This document shows, piece by piece, positions 1 to 7,981 of a stretch of 64,000 nt of DNA; position 1 is the first letter of the stretch; the number at the start of each line of letters is the position of its first letter. The DNA comes from Pseudooceanicola nitratireducens (GTDB lineage Bacteria; Pseudomonadota; Alphaproteobacteria; Rhodobacterales; Rhodobacteraceae), in assembly GCF_900109195.1 (NCBI RefSeq), contig NZ_FNZG01000003.1, positions 1 through 64,000 on the forward strand. Direction: 5' to 3'. The notes under the pieces are model-generated. The model ran no database searches. It had not been told where the DNA came from and worked only from the letters and a program-made list of their open reading frames with translations. The translations under genes and the position numbers were made by a program.

Positions 1-1585
1 GCGTCCGGCGTGTAGACGATCTTGCCGTCCACAATCGCGGCCGAGCCGTTCGCCGGATCCTCAACGGACGTCACCGTCAGCGCATCGCCATCCACGTCGC
101 TGTCATTCGCCAGCACGTCGATGGTCACCGGGGTGACAACATCCGTCGTGTCCGCGTCATCCTCGGCCACGGGCGCATCGTTCACCGGGTTCACGGTGAT
201 GGTGACGGTGGCCGTGTCGGTATTCCCTTCGGAGTCGGTCACCGTATAGGTCACGGTATCGGTGCCGTTGAAATCGGCATCCGGGGTATAGACCAGCTTG
301 CCGTCGACAATCTCGATCGAGCCATTGGCCGGGTCGGTCACATCGGTCACGGTCAGAGCATCGCCGTCCGGATCGCTGTCGTTCTCAAGCACGTCGATGG
401 TAATGACGGTGTCTTCGTCGCCTGCGCCCAGGTCATCCTCGGCCACCGGAGCATCCGCCACGGGGCCGACCGTGACGGTGATCGTCGCGGTGTCGGTCAG
501 ACCATCGGGATCGGTGACGGTGTAGGTGATCGTGTCGGTGCCGTTGAAATCAGCCGGCGGCGTGTAGGTCACGGTGCCGTCGGGGTTCACGACGACCTCT
601 CCGCCGTTGGCGGACACCGGCGTGCCGACGATGGAGAGCTCGTCCCCGTCCACGTCCGTATCGTTGGCCAGCGGGTCGAAGGTGACCGGCTGATCCTCGG
701 GCGTGTTGACGGCGTCGTCGTTGGCGACGGGCGCGTCGTTCACCGGGTTCACGGTGATGGTGACGGTCGCGGTGTCGGTGTTCCCTTCGGAGTCCGTCAC
801 CGTGTAGGTCACCGTATCCGTGCCGTTGAAATCGGCGTCAGGGGTATAGACCAGCTTGCCGTCGACAATCTCGATCGAGCCATTGGCCGGGTCGGTCACA
901 TCGGTCACGGTCAAGGCGTCGCCGTCCGGATCGCTGTCATTCTCCAGCACGTCGATGGTGATCACGGTGTCTTCGTCGCCTGCGCCCAGGTCATCCTCTG
1001 CCACGGGCGCATCGGCCACGGGGCCAACCGTGACGGTGATCGTCGCGGTGTCGGTCAGACCGTCGGGATCCGTGACGGTATAGGTGATCGTGTCCGTGCC
1101 GTTGAAATCAGCCGGCGGCGTGTAGGTCACGGTGCCGTCGGGGTTCACGACGACCTCACCACCATTGGCGGACACCGGAGTACCGACGATGGAGAGCTCG
1201 TCCCCGTCCACATCCTTGTCGTTGGCCAGCGGGTCGAAGGTGACCGGCTGATCCTCGGGCGTGTTGACGGCATCGTCATTGGCGACGGGCGCGTCGTTCA
1301 CCGGGTTCACGGTGATCGTCACGGTGGCGGTGTCGGTGTTCCCTTCGGAGTCCGTCACCGTATAGGTCACGGTATCGGTGCCGTTGAAATCGGCATCCGG
1401 CGTATAGACCAGCTTGCCGTCGACAATCTCGATCGAGCCGTTGGCCGGATCGGTCACATCAGTCACACTCAGCGCATCGCCATCCGGATCGCTGTCGTTC
1501 TCCAGCACGTCGATGGTGATCACGGTGTCTTCGTCGCCCTCGGCCGCGTCATTGCCGGCAACCGGGGCTTCGTTCACCGGATCCT
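1..1585 (-). repeat. 558-bp tandem repeat encoding alternating cadherin-like domains
   Basis: The 3' part of the visible RTX gene is a tandem repeat with a period of 558 bp. Equivalent points fall near 298, 856 and 1414. Each period encodes two related ~93-residue domains, A (PVAxxDxxxGDEDTVITIDV) and B (PVANDDAVNTPEDQPVTFDP). The order in the direction of transcription is A-B-A-B-A, then a more diverged domain near 1-260. A-to-A copies are nearly identical at the DNA level, which suggests recent duplication or gene conversion. Copy number could vary between strains or be collapsed in assemblies. Confidence 0.85.
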
Positions 1586-4223
1586 CGTCAATGAGGATCT
1601 CTTCGATCTGGCTGAATTCCAGCGTGCGGCCGTCTGCGAAGGTCACGGTGCCCTTGTAGGACTGGGCGTCGGTGTCATCCATCACCTTGTCGATGGTCAC
1701 CGGGCCGGCACCGCGCAGGTCCAGCACGTCGTGGTCGAAAATCTCGACCGGGCCATTGCCGCCGATGATTTGATCGCCCGCGCCCTCATCGGCGCTGCGC
1801 ACGACAAAGGTGTCGTCGCCGCCTTCGCCATAGATCGTGTCGGCCCCTTCGCCGCCCGCCAGCGTATCGTCGCCGCCCTGGCCATCGAAATCGGGGTTCC
1901 CGGTCATGTCGGGCACGTTGAAGTAGAGGTCGGTGATATAGATGCCCGAGTTGGTCGCGCCATCCTGAGCATGTTCCACCACGATCTTCGACACCGGACC
2001 GGCGATCGAGACCTGAAGGTTGTTCGCATCCGAACCCGAGCTGAGATCGCCCACGTTGGACCGCGCCTGATCGGCACCGGCCACGGCGTCGGTGTCCGAC
2101 AGGCTCATGCCCGAACCGCCGGTCAGCGTGACTTCGATCGGGTTGCCATCGGCATCCCAGGCCTTGACCGTGACGACCCCGTTGGTGTCCAGGTCATTGA
2201 TGTTGAAGTCGACATTGGTGACGGGCTGAGAGAATTCCCACTGGAAATCACCTTCGTTGCCGTCGCCCTTGGTCTGGGACTTCAGGCCCGAATTGCCGTC
2301 GATCGTCTCACCGCCGGTGTCGATCCCGCTGGTGTTCAGATCGGCGTTGTTGTCGATTTCGGATTCGTGGCGGCCGGTGTCCTTGATCCGGGTGTAGGTC
2401 ACATCGACCGACCCGGTGTTCTGGGTGACCGTGCTGTCGGCCTGGCCCTGGGACACGGGCTGCCAGTTGAAGCTTTCGCGCGGACCGTCGTCGGAACCGC
2501 CGGCATCCATGTCGCCGTTGTCGCCATAGATCAGGTCGGCACCTGCGCCGCCCTCGATGGAATCGTCGCCCATGTTGCCATAGATCGTGTCGTCGCCCGA
2601 GCCGCCCAGAAGCGTATCGTCGCCGGCCACGTCATCGCCGCCACCAATCCCGCCGGTGTCTTCCAGCGCGTCGAAATAGATGTCGGTGACGTTAATTTCC
2701 GAGGTGTGATCGCCGTTCTGCACATGGGTGACCTGCAGCTGCGCCACCGGACCGGGGATGTTCACCAGCACCGAATGTGCCGGGCTGTCATCGGGGGCCA
2801 GGTCGCTGCCCAAATGGGTCACGACTTCCTTGCCGCCGATCCCGTCGGCGTCGGTCAGGGTCAGATGGGTGCCCCATTCCGCCTGCACGTCGATTTCGGT
2901 CAGGATGCCATCGGGGCCGATGGCCTTGATGATGACCTTGGAATCCGCGTCGATGTCATTGATCCGGAACGACACATTCCCGACCGAGGAGCTGAAGTCC
3001 CAGGCATAGGTCGCGCTTTCGCCCGTGCTGTTCAGATGCGACGCCATCGAGGAGGACTTGTCCGCCTCGGCCCCGCCCGTGTTGATCGAATGCACCTTCT
3101 GGGTGTCGGTTTCGAACCGGGTTTCCGGCGTCTTGTTCGAGGTCACGACCGAGAAGTTCACATCCACCGACCCGGTGTTCTGCGTGAACCCGCCCGAGAT
3201 GTCGTCCTGGTTGTCGATCCCGCCCGATCCGTTCGGATCCGGGGCCTTGTCCCATTCAAAGCTTTCCCGCTCGCCCGAGCCGCCGGGCGTTCCGGGACCG
3301 GAATGCGAGCCATTGTCGCCAAAGATCAGGTCATCCCCCTGCCCGCCTTCGACGGAATCGTCGCCTTCGTTGCCGTAAAGAACGTCGTTGCCTTCGTCGC
3401 CCTTGATGGTGTCGTTCTCTTCGTTGCCAAAGATCGTGTCATCACCCGAACCGCCTTCCAGGCTGTCCGCACCGGGCACACCGGCGTCCAGACCGTCGAA
3501 ACCACCTTCGTGGTAATCGATCTGGGTCACCTGGCACGAGCCATTGGTCCACAGTTCGATCTTGGCGGCGGCGTCGATGTTCAGGTCCAGCGTATAGGCA
3601 TCGGCCTGGGTGTTCACCTGGCCTTCAAACAGGATCTTGCCGTCTTCGGCGGTGATTTTCACCTTCGCGCCCAGATGCGCGTCATCGAAGACCAGGCCCT
3701 TCAGCAGGACGGATTTGTCCAGCTCGAAGGTCAGCTTCTGGTCCCAGGCATGTTTGTGGGACAGCTTGTCAAAGCTCAGATGGCCCCAGTCGAACCATTT
3801 GTTGCCATCGCAAGAGGTATTGATCAGGTCTTTGCAGTCGTAGGATTTGGTGACGGAGGATCCCCCGGGCGCGCTATCGCGGGATTCGTCACCATAAATC
3901 ACGTCATTGCCCTGGCCTCCGTAGGCCGTGTCACCGGCTCCGCCACCATAGACTTCGTCATTGCCCTGACCGGAATGCACCACGTCTGCGCCGTCACCGG
4001 CGATCACGATGTCATCGTCGCCCATCTCTCCGGGAAGCAGCGCGTCATTGCTGTCGATCTTGTCGCCGTCACTGTCGGTGTAACCCGCGCCGATCGTGTC
4101 CGCGCCATTGGTGCCTTCGACATATCCGTCGGGCGCCGGGGTCGGCGTGGTCGTGGTCGACCCTCCGGACCCGTGCGAGTCGTGATCGTGCTTAAGCCAG
4201 TCCCAGAAAAAGAACCCAGTCAT
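1..4223 (-). CDS. RTX protein with cadherin-like tandem repeats (3' end outside window)
   Basis: This is the first 1407 residues of a giant secreted calcium-binding protein, read from ATG at 4223; no stop is reached before the left edge. There is no N-terminal signal peptide, as expected for type I secretion. In order it holds an RTX block (about residues 32-115, GQGNDEVYGGG-type nonapeptides), a beta-rich domain (118-240), RTX block two (248-308), a ~200-residue module, RTX block three (~530-575), a second copy of that module, RTX block four (~780-820), and then cadherin/Ig-like domains that begin NEAPVA or NDAPVA and carry the FNGTDTxTYTVTD signature. At least five complete domains are visible. 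Known relatives are adhesins or biofilm matrix proteins; that role is inferred. A type I secretion target signal, if present, would lie beyond the edge. Confidence 0.9.
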   Translation of the reverse strand, partial: MTGFFFWDWLKHDHDSHGSGGSTTTTPTPAPDGYVEGTNGADTIGAGYTDSDGDKIDSNDALLPGEMGDDDIVIAGDGADVVHSGQGNDEVYGGGAGDTAYGGQGNDVIYGDESRDSAPGGSSVTKSYDCKDLINTSCDGNKWFDWGHLSFDKLSHKHAWDQKLTFELDKSVLLKGLVFDDAHLGAKVKITAEDGKILFEGQVNTQADAYTLDLNIDAAAKIELWTNGSCQVTQIDYHEGGFDGLDAGVPGADSLEGGSGDDTIFGNEENDTIKGDEGNDVLYGNEGDDSVEGGQGDDLIFGDNGSHSGPGTPGGSGERESFEWDKAPDPNGSGGIDNQDDISGGFTQNTGSVDVNFSVVTSNKTPETRFETDTQKVHSINTGGAEADKSSSMASHLNSTGESATYAWDFSSSVGNVSFRINDIDADSKVIIKAIGPDGILTEIDVQAEWGTHLTLTDADGIGGKEVVTHLGSDLAPDDSPAHSVLVNIPGPVAQLQVTHVQNGDHTSEINVTDIYFDALEDTGGIGGGDDVAGDDTLLGGSGDDTIYGNMGDDSIEGGAGADLIYGDNGDMDAGGSDDGPRESFNWQPVSQGQADSTVTQNTGSVDVTYTRIKDTGRHESEIDNNADLNTSGIDTGGETIDGNSGLKSQTKGDGNEGDFQWEFSQPVTNVDFNINDLDTNGVVTVKAWDADGNPIEVTLTGGSGMSLSDTDAVAGADQARSNVGDLSSGSDANNLQVSIAGPVSKIVVEHAQDGATNSGIYITDLYFNVPDMTGNPDFDGQGGDDTLAGGEGADTIYGEGGDDTFVVRSADEGAGDQIIGGNGPVEIFDHDVLDLRGAGPVTIDKVMDDTDAQSYKGTVTFADGRTLEFSQIEEILIDEDPVNEAPVAGNDAAEGDEDTVITIDVLENDSDPDGDALSVTDVTDPANGSIEIVDGKLVYTPDADFNGTDTVTYTVTDSEGNTDTATVTITVNPVNDAPVANDDAVNTPEDQPVTFDPLANDKDVDGDELSIVGTPVSANGGEVVVNPDGTVTYTPPADFNGTDTITYTVTDPDGLTDTATITVTVGPVADAPVAEDDLGAGDEDTVITIDVLENDSDPDGDALTVTDVTDPANGSIEIVDGKLVYTPDADFNGTDTVTYTVTDSEGNTDTATVTITVNPVNDAPVANDDAVNTPEDQPVTFDPLANDTDVDGDELSIVGTPVSANGGEVVVNPDGTVTYTPPADFNGTDTITYTVTDPDGLTDTATITVTVGPVADAPVAEDDLGAGDEDTVITIDVLENDSDPDGDALTVTDVTDPANGSIEIVDGKLVYTPDADFNGTDTVTYTVTDSEGNTDTATVTITVNPVNDAPVAEDDADTTDVVTPVTIDVLANDSDVDGDALTVTSVEDPANGSAAIVDGKIVYTPD

Positions 4224-4956
4224 AGTCTCACCCTTCGTGACCATCGGGATCAGACTGATCCGTCCGGTGTTGCGGCCGGTGCGCGCGCCGCGACACCGTC
4301 ATCCAAATCCATTGTCCTGTATCCTTGGGTCGTGCCTGGACCGCCGGCGCTGGACACATGGTCCTTCTGCCTTGTGGCGTCCCGCCTGGCCGAATGATCG
4401 ACCGGGCCCCGAAACCGGGTACACATCCCTTGGATGCATGACAGTCGACAGCCGCCCCATGGCCGTCTGATTGGTGCCCACCCAGTCGGGCACTTGATGT
4501 TTTAAGCCCCTGAACATGTCGAACAAAGGAAAAAACCTCGGAAAATTAATGTCGGCGGGCCGTCGCCGCGCCCCATTTCAGCCCGCTTTGCCCCGGTTTC
4601 ACACGCTTTGCGGCAGCCAGCTGACCCAGGCCTCACGGCACCATCCCCCCTTTGCCCACAGAAATTAAGGGAAAATTAAAGCTTAACCAGTCCCTAACCC
4701 CACAACCTTTCGGCGAACCTTGCGTCAACCTGAGGCATCGGAGCCGGGCCGAAGTCCGCCAAAATCCGCACACAATTCGCCGTGATCCGCCCCGTTTTTG
4801 TCCAAGCTTCGTCACCAATCGCAGGGGCGATACGGGATTGGTTCCGGGAATATGGCACCAAACAGGGTAAACGCCCGAATCGTAAACGAATTCCCAAACC
4901 GCATTCCGGGGGCTGTGCCGGGCGGTTCAGCGTTAAACTGGATTATCAAGAGATGC
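4224..4956. other. 733-bp intergenic region, no gene seen
   Basis: Short open frames on both strands here overlap one another and show no ribosome-binding site or recognisable family, so none is called. The stretch is more AT-rich than its surroundings, especially at 4540-4690. It contains a TTAA-N7-TTAA element. It lies upstream of the RTX gene (leftward) and downstream of the leftward tRNA-Leu, so it probably carries the RTX gene's promoter and leader. Confidence 0.6.
4665..4679. promoter_or_regulatory. CtrA-type box, TTAA-N7-TTAA
   Basis: TTAA at 4665-4668 and TTAA at 4676-4679 are separated by exactly 7 bases. This matches the known CtrA full site of alphaproteobacteria. A further half-site, TTAACC, follows at 4683. 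The element is about 440 bp upstream of the RTX start codon, which is far, so either a long leader or a different target is possible. CtrA control of surface and motility genes is known in this family; control of this gene is inferred. Confidence 0.4.
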
Positions 4957-5042
4957 TGGTACCCAAGGTCGGACTCGAACCGACATGACCTCGCGGCCGG
5001 GGGATTTTGAATCCCCTGCGTCTACCATTCCGCCACTTGGGC
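4957..5042 (-). tRNA. tRNA-Leu(CAA)
   Basis: The reverse strand folds as a class II tRNA with a long variable arm. The acceptor strands are GCCCAAG and CTTGGGT, and the CCA is encoded (4957-4959). The anticodon stem GGGGA/TCCCC encloses the loop TTCAAAA, giving anticodon CAA, which reads UUG. The T arm contains GGTTCGAGTCC. Length is 86 nt. Confidence 0.95.
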
Positions 5043-5213
5043 ACCTCTGGCCGGATCCGCGGATCCGGTCCGAACCTCCTACTCAAAGATGCAAACCACG
5101 TCCAGCGGGAATGCGGGCCACTGGACTGCCCCGCCCGGCCCACATGACTTGACCCTGTGACCTGCGCGTGTTTCCTGCGACTGGACAAAAGGTCAGGCAA
5201 ACCGGGCAGAGAC

Positions 5214-5789
5214 ATGCGCAAACTCTACGACTGGACGATCCGTATGGCCGAACACCACAACGCCTTGTGGGTGCTCGCCTTCATCTCATTCATCGAGGCC
5301 TCGTTCTTCCCGATCCCGCCCGACCTGCTGATGATCCCGATGATCATCGCGGCACCCCGGCGTGCCTGGCTGATCGCCGGCGTGGCCATGGTGTCATCCG
5401 TCCTGGGTGGCATGCTGGGCTATGCCATTGGCGCGCTGGCCTACGAAGGCCTGGGCCAGCCGATCCTGGCGGCCATGGGCAAGGGCGACGCGATGGAGGC
5501 CTTCAACCAGACCTTCGTCGATGCGGGCTTCTGGGCGGTGCTGGGCGCAGGCATTACGCCCTTTCCCTACAAGGTCATCACCATCATGGCCGGCTGGACG
5601 GGCATGCCGCTGGCGACCTTCATCGTCACCTCGATCATCGCGCGGGGGCTGCGGTTCTTCATCGTGGCGGGGCTGCTGTTCTACTTCGGGCCGCCGGTGC
5701 GCAGCTTTATCGAAAAGCGTCTGGGCCTTGTCTTCACGATCTTTTTCCTTGCCCTCCTGGGCGGTTTCGCAGTGATACGCTTCCTATGA
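5214..5789 (+). CDS. YqaA/DedA-family inner-membrane protein
   Basis: This 191-residue polytopic membrane protein has the SNARE-associated/DedA-like fold of the YqaA branch. Visible signs are an early re-entrant segment with FIEASFFPIPPD, a GYAIG helix pair and the GITPFPYKVITIMAG segment. DedA-family members act in lipid transport or membrane homeostasis; the role of the YqaA branch is not settled. The start MRKLYDW was chosen over an in-frame upstream codon (5157) because the extra 19 residues are polar and unlike the family. Its stop overlaps the dsbB start (ATGA), so the two are translationally coupled. Confidence 0.88.
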   Translation: MRKLYDWTIRMAEHHNALWVLAFISFIEASFFPIPPDLLMIPMIIAAPRRAWLIAGVAMVSSVLGGMLGYAIGALAYEGLGQPILAAMGKGDAMEAFNQTFVDAGFWAVLGAGITPFPYKVITIMAGWTGMPLATFIVTSIIARGLRFFIVAGLLFYFGPPVRSFIEKRLGLVFTIFFLALLGGFAVIRFL

Positions 5790-6250
5790 CCAAGTTCCGT
5801 ACCCTGACCCTGATCGCCGCCGGCGGATCCCTGGCCCTGCTTCTGGGGGCCTTCGCCTTTCAACACATCGGCGGGCTTGCGCCCTGCAAGCTCTGCCTCT
5901 GGCAGCGCTGGCCCCATGCCGCCGCCATCGCCATCGGCGCGCTGGCCCTGGCGCTTGGCAACCGTCTGCTGGCCTGGCTGGGCGCGCTGGCCGCGCTGGC
6001 GACGGCCGGCATCGGGATCTTTCACACCGGGGTGGAACGCGGATGGTGGGAAGGCCCGTCGACCTGCACGTCCTCGGGGATGGGCAACCTGTCGGCGGAT
6101 GAGCTTTTCGACAAGATCATGAACGCCCCGCTGATCCGCTGTGACGAGGTCGCCTGGTCCATGCTTGGCCTGTCGATGGCTTCATGGAACGCGATCATCG
6201 CCTTGGTGCTGGCCGCGATCTGGGTCAAGGCCGCGCTGACGCAGGATTAA
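5786..6250 (+). CDS. dsbB: disulfide bond formation protein B
   Basis: This 154-residue inner-membrane quinone-linked oxidase reoxidises the periplasmic thiol oxidase DsbA. Four hydrophobic helices are evident. The first periplasmic loop has the redox pair C34-K-L-C37 followed by WQRWPH, and the second loop has the pair C94/C119. Length fits the family. The start overlaps the upstream stop as ATGA at 5786-5789. No dsbA is present in the window. Confidence 0.93.
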   Translation: MTKFRTLTLIAAGGSLALLLGAFAFQHIGGLAPCKLCLWQRWPHAAAIAIGALALALGNRLLAWLGALAALATAGIGIFHTGVERGWWEGPSTCTSSGMGNLSADELFDKIMNAPLIRCDEVAWSMLGLSMASWNAIIALVLAAIWVKAALTQD

Positions 6251-6288
6251 CACCTGATTTCAGACACCTGAGAGCCGGTTTTAAACTA

Positions 6289-7296
6289 CTACCGAAGGTC
6301 GAAACAGGAACCGCGATCCACCAGGCGATAGCGGATATGGCTGGTCTGCGCCGGTCCGCGATCGCCCCGGATCCGCCCCAGCACCTGCGCCGAGACCCGG
6401 TCGATCAGGATCTCGCGCTCCAACCGCAGGGCGGTGATCGGCGGCACGTGTTCCTCGGCCATGGGGCTGTCGCCGACAGCGATCAGGGACACGTCCTCGG
6501 GCACGCGCAGCCCGGCATTGGCGATTGCATTCAGCACCGAGGACAGCACCACGGACCCCTGCACCAGCAACGCGGTCGGCCGGTCGGGGGATGCCAGAAC
6601 CGCCTTCACCTCGGCAAAGACGGACGAATTGGGCGTCACCGGCATCACCTTTTCCGGCACCTCCAGCCCCGCCGCGGCCATAGCGGCGTCAAAGGCCGCG
6701 TGGCGCAAAAGCCCGGGCCGCGTGGCCAGCTGGGAAAACACCGGCAGGATCCGCCGGTGACCCAGATGCACAAGGTGCTGCACGGCCTCCTGGATCGACT
6801 CTGCGTGGTCGAACAGCACCCGGTCGGCCTCGGTCTCCATATCGCGGTCGACGATGAAGATCGGGGCCGGGAAATCCTCTAGAAGTTTCAGAAGCTCTGG
6901 GTCGTCCTGGTTGCCCGGTGCGATGACGATGGCGTCCAGCCCGCGTTCGGCAAAGGTGCGGATCGCGCGGACTTCCCGGTCCAGCTTTTCCGAACTGGCG
7001 GTGATCAGGGTGACGAACCCCTCTTCCGCCCATTTGTCCTGCAAGGCGTTGAACAGCCGCGTATAAAGCGGGTTTTCAAGATCCGAGAACAGACAGCCGA
7101 TCAAGCGCGACGACCGCGACCGCAGCGCCCGTGCGGCGGCATTGGGCCGATAGCCCAGATCCCGCGCGGCCTGTTCGACGATCTCTTTGGTGCGGGCCAT
7201 GACCCCCGGCGCGGCATTCATCGCCCGGCTGGCCGTCCCGACCGAGACACCCGCCTTGCGCGCCACGTCCTTGATGGTGATCTTCTTGGCCGTCAC
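6289..7296 (-). CDS. LacI-family transcriptional regulator
   Basis: The 335-residue protein has a classic LacI layout: an N-terminal helix-turn-helix and hinge (ITIKDVARKAGVSVGTASRA, then ALRSRSSRLIGCLF) followed by a periplasmic-binding-protein-like effector domain to the C terminus. GTG at 7296 was chosen because it gives the usual family start (VTAKKITIKDVA) and has GAAGGAAG just upstream; an in-frame ATG at 7347 would add 17 basic residues. No sugar transport or catabolic operon is adjacent, so the effector and target genes cannot be predicted. Confidence 0.9.
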   Translation of the reverse strand: MTAKKITIKDVARKAGVSVGTASRAMNAAPGVMARTKEIVEQAARDLGYRPNAAARALRSRSSRLIGCLFSDLENPLYTRLFNALQDKWAEEGFVTLITASSEKLDREVRAIRTFAERGLDAIVIAPGNQDDPELLKLLEDFPAPIFIVDRDMETEADRVLFDHAESIQEAVQHLVHLGHRRILPVFSQLATRPGLLRHAAFDAAMAAAGLEVPEKVMPVTPNSSVFAEVKAVLASPDRPTALLVQGSVVLSSVLNAIANAGLRVPEDVSLIAVGDSPMAEEHVPPITALRLEREILIDRVSAQVLGRIRGDRGPAQTSHIRYRLVDRGSCFDLR

Positions 7297-7395
7297 ACTT
7301 GTCTTCCTTCGTCCGTCGGTCCTGCCCCTGCTCCCTTCCCTGATCATGGCGAAGCGATCGGGAAATGTCTAAGCGAAAGGGCGCGGAACCGATGC

Positions 7396-7863
7396 TCAGG
7401 GCGACACAACCCCATGATCGCGCACGGATTCCATCGACACATAGGTCGAGGTCGACGCGAGATACGGCAGACGAGAGATCTGTTCCCCCAGCACATGCCG
7501 ATAATCCACGATGTCCCGCGTGCGGATCTTCACCAGGTAGTCGAAGCCGCCGGCGATCATGTGACAGGCCTCGACCTGGGGGATCTTGCGGATGGCGGCG
7601 TTGAATTCCTTCAACGCCGCCTCGCGCGTGTCGGACAGCCGCACTTCCAGAAAGGCCACGTGGTCCAGCCCCAGCTTGGCCGCCGATAGTTCCGCCCGGT
7701 AGCCGGTGATCACGCCCATGGCCTCCAACCGTTTGACCCGCGCGGTCACGGGCGTCTTGGACAGCCCGACCTGGGCCCCAAGCGCGGTCATGGAAATCCG
7801 TCCATCCACGGCCAGCACGGACAGGATGCGGTGATCGAAAGTATCAAGCTGCGCGTCACTCAT
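7396..7863 (-). CDS. putR: Lrp/AsnC-family proline utilisation regulator PutR
   Basis: This 155-residue protein has an N-terminal winged helix (LDTFDHRILSVLAVDGRISM, then ALGAQVGLSKTPVTARVKRL) and a C-terminal RAM/ACT-like effector domain. It is divergent from putA with about 120 bp between the start codons. In alphaproteobacteria such as Rhodobacter and Agrobacterium, PutR of this family activates putA in response to proline. The name rests on that arrangement plus the family match. It fits the absence of a DNA-binding domain at the PutA N terminus here. Confidence 0.87.
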   Translation of the reverse strand: MSDAQLDTFDHRILSVLAVDGRISMTALGAQVGLSKTPVTARVKRLEAMGVITGYRAELSAAKLGLDHVAFLEVRLSDTREAALKEFNAAIRKIPQVEACHMIAGGFDYLVKIRTRDIVDYRHVLGEQISRLPYLASTSTYVSMESVRDHGVVSP

Positions 7864-7981
7864 GGATCATATCGCCTAAGATCGGGCCAAAATTCAGGCC
7901 AAACGGCCTTCGATCACAGCATTGCAGGAAAACCGCCCATGCGAAACCCTGTATTCTGGTCCCAACACCTGGAGACACCCC

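Noticed and set aside
1-1585. Direct repeats considered as a CRISPR array
   Set aside because: The repeats are 279/558 bp, contiguous and in frame, coding for protein domains, with no short repeat-spacer pattern.
1731-4397. 888-codon open frame on the + strand
   Set aside because: It is antisense to the RTX gene. The reverse strand gives RTX nonapeptides and cadherin-like domains, and the + frame has no recognisable domain. High GC keeps the opposite frame open.
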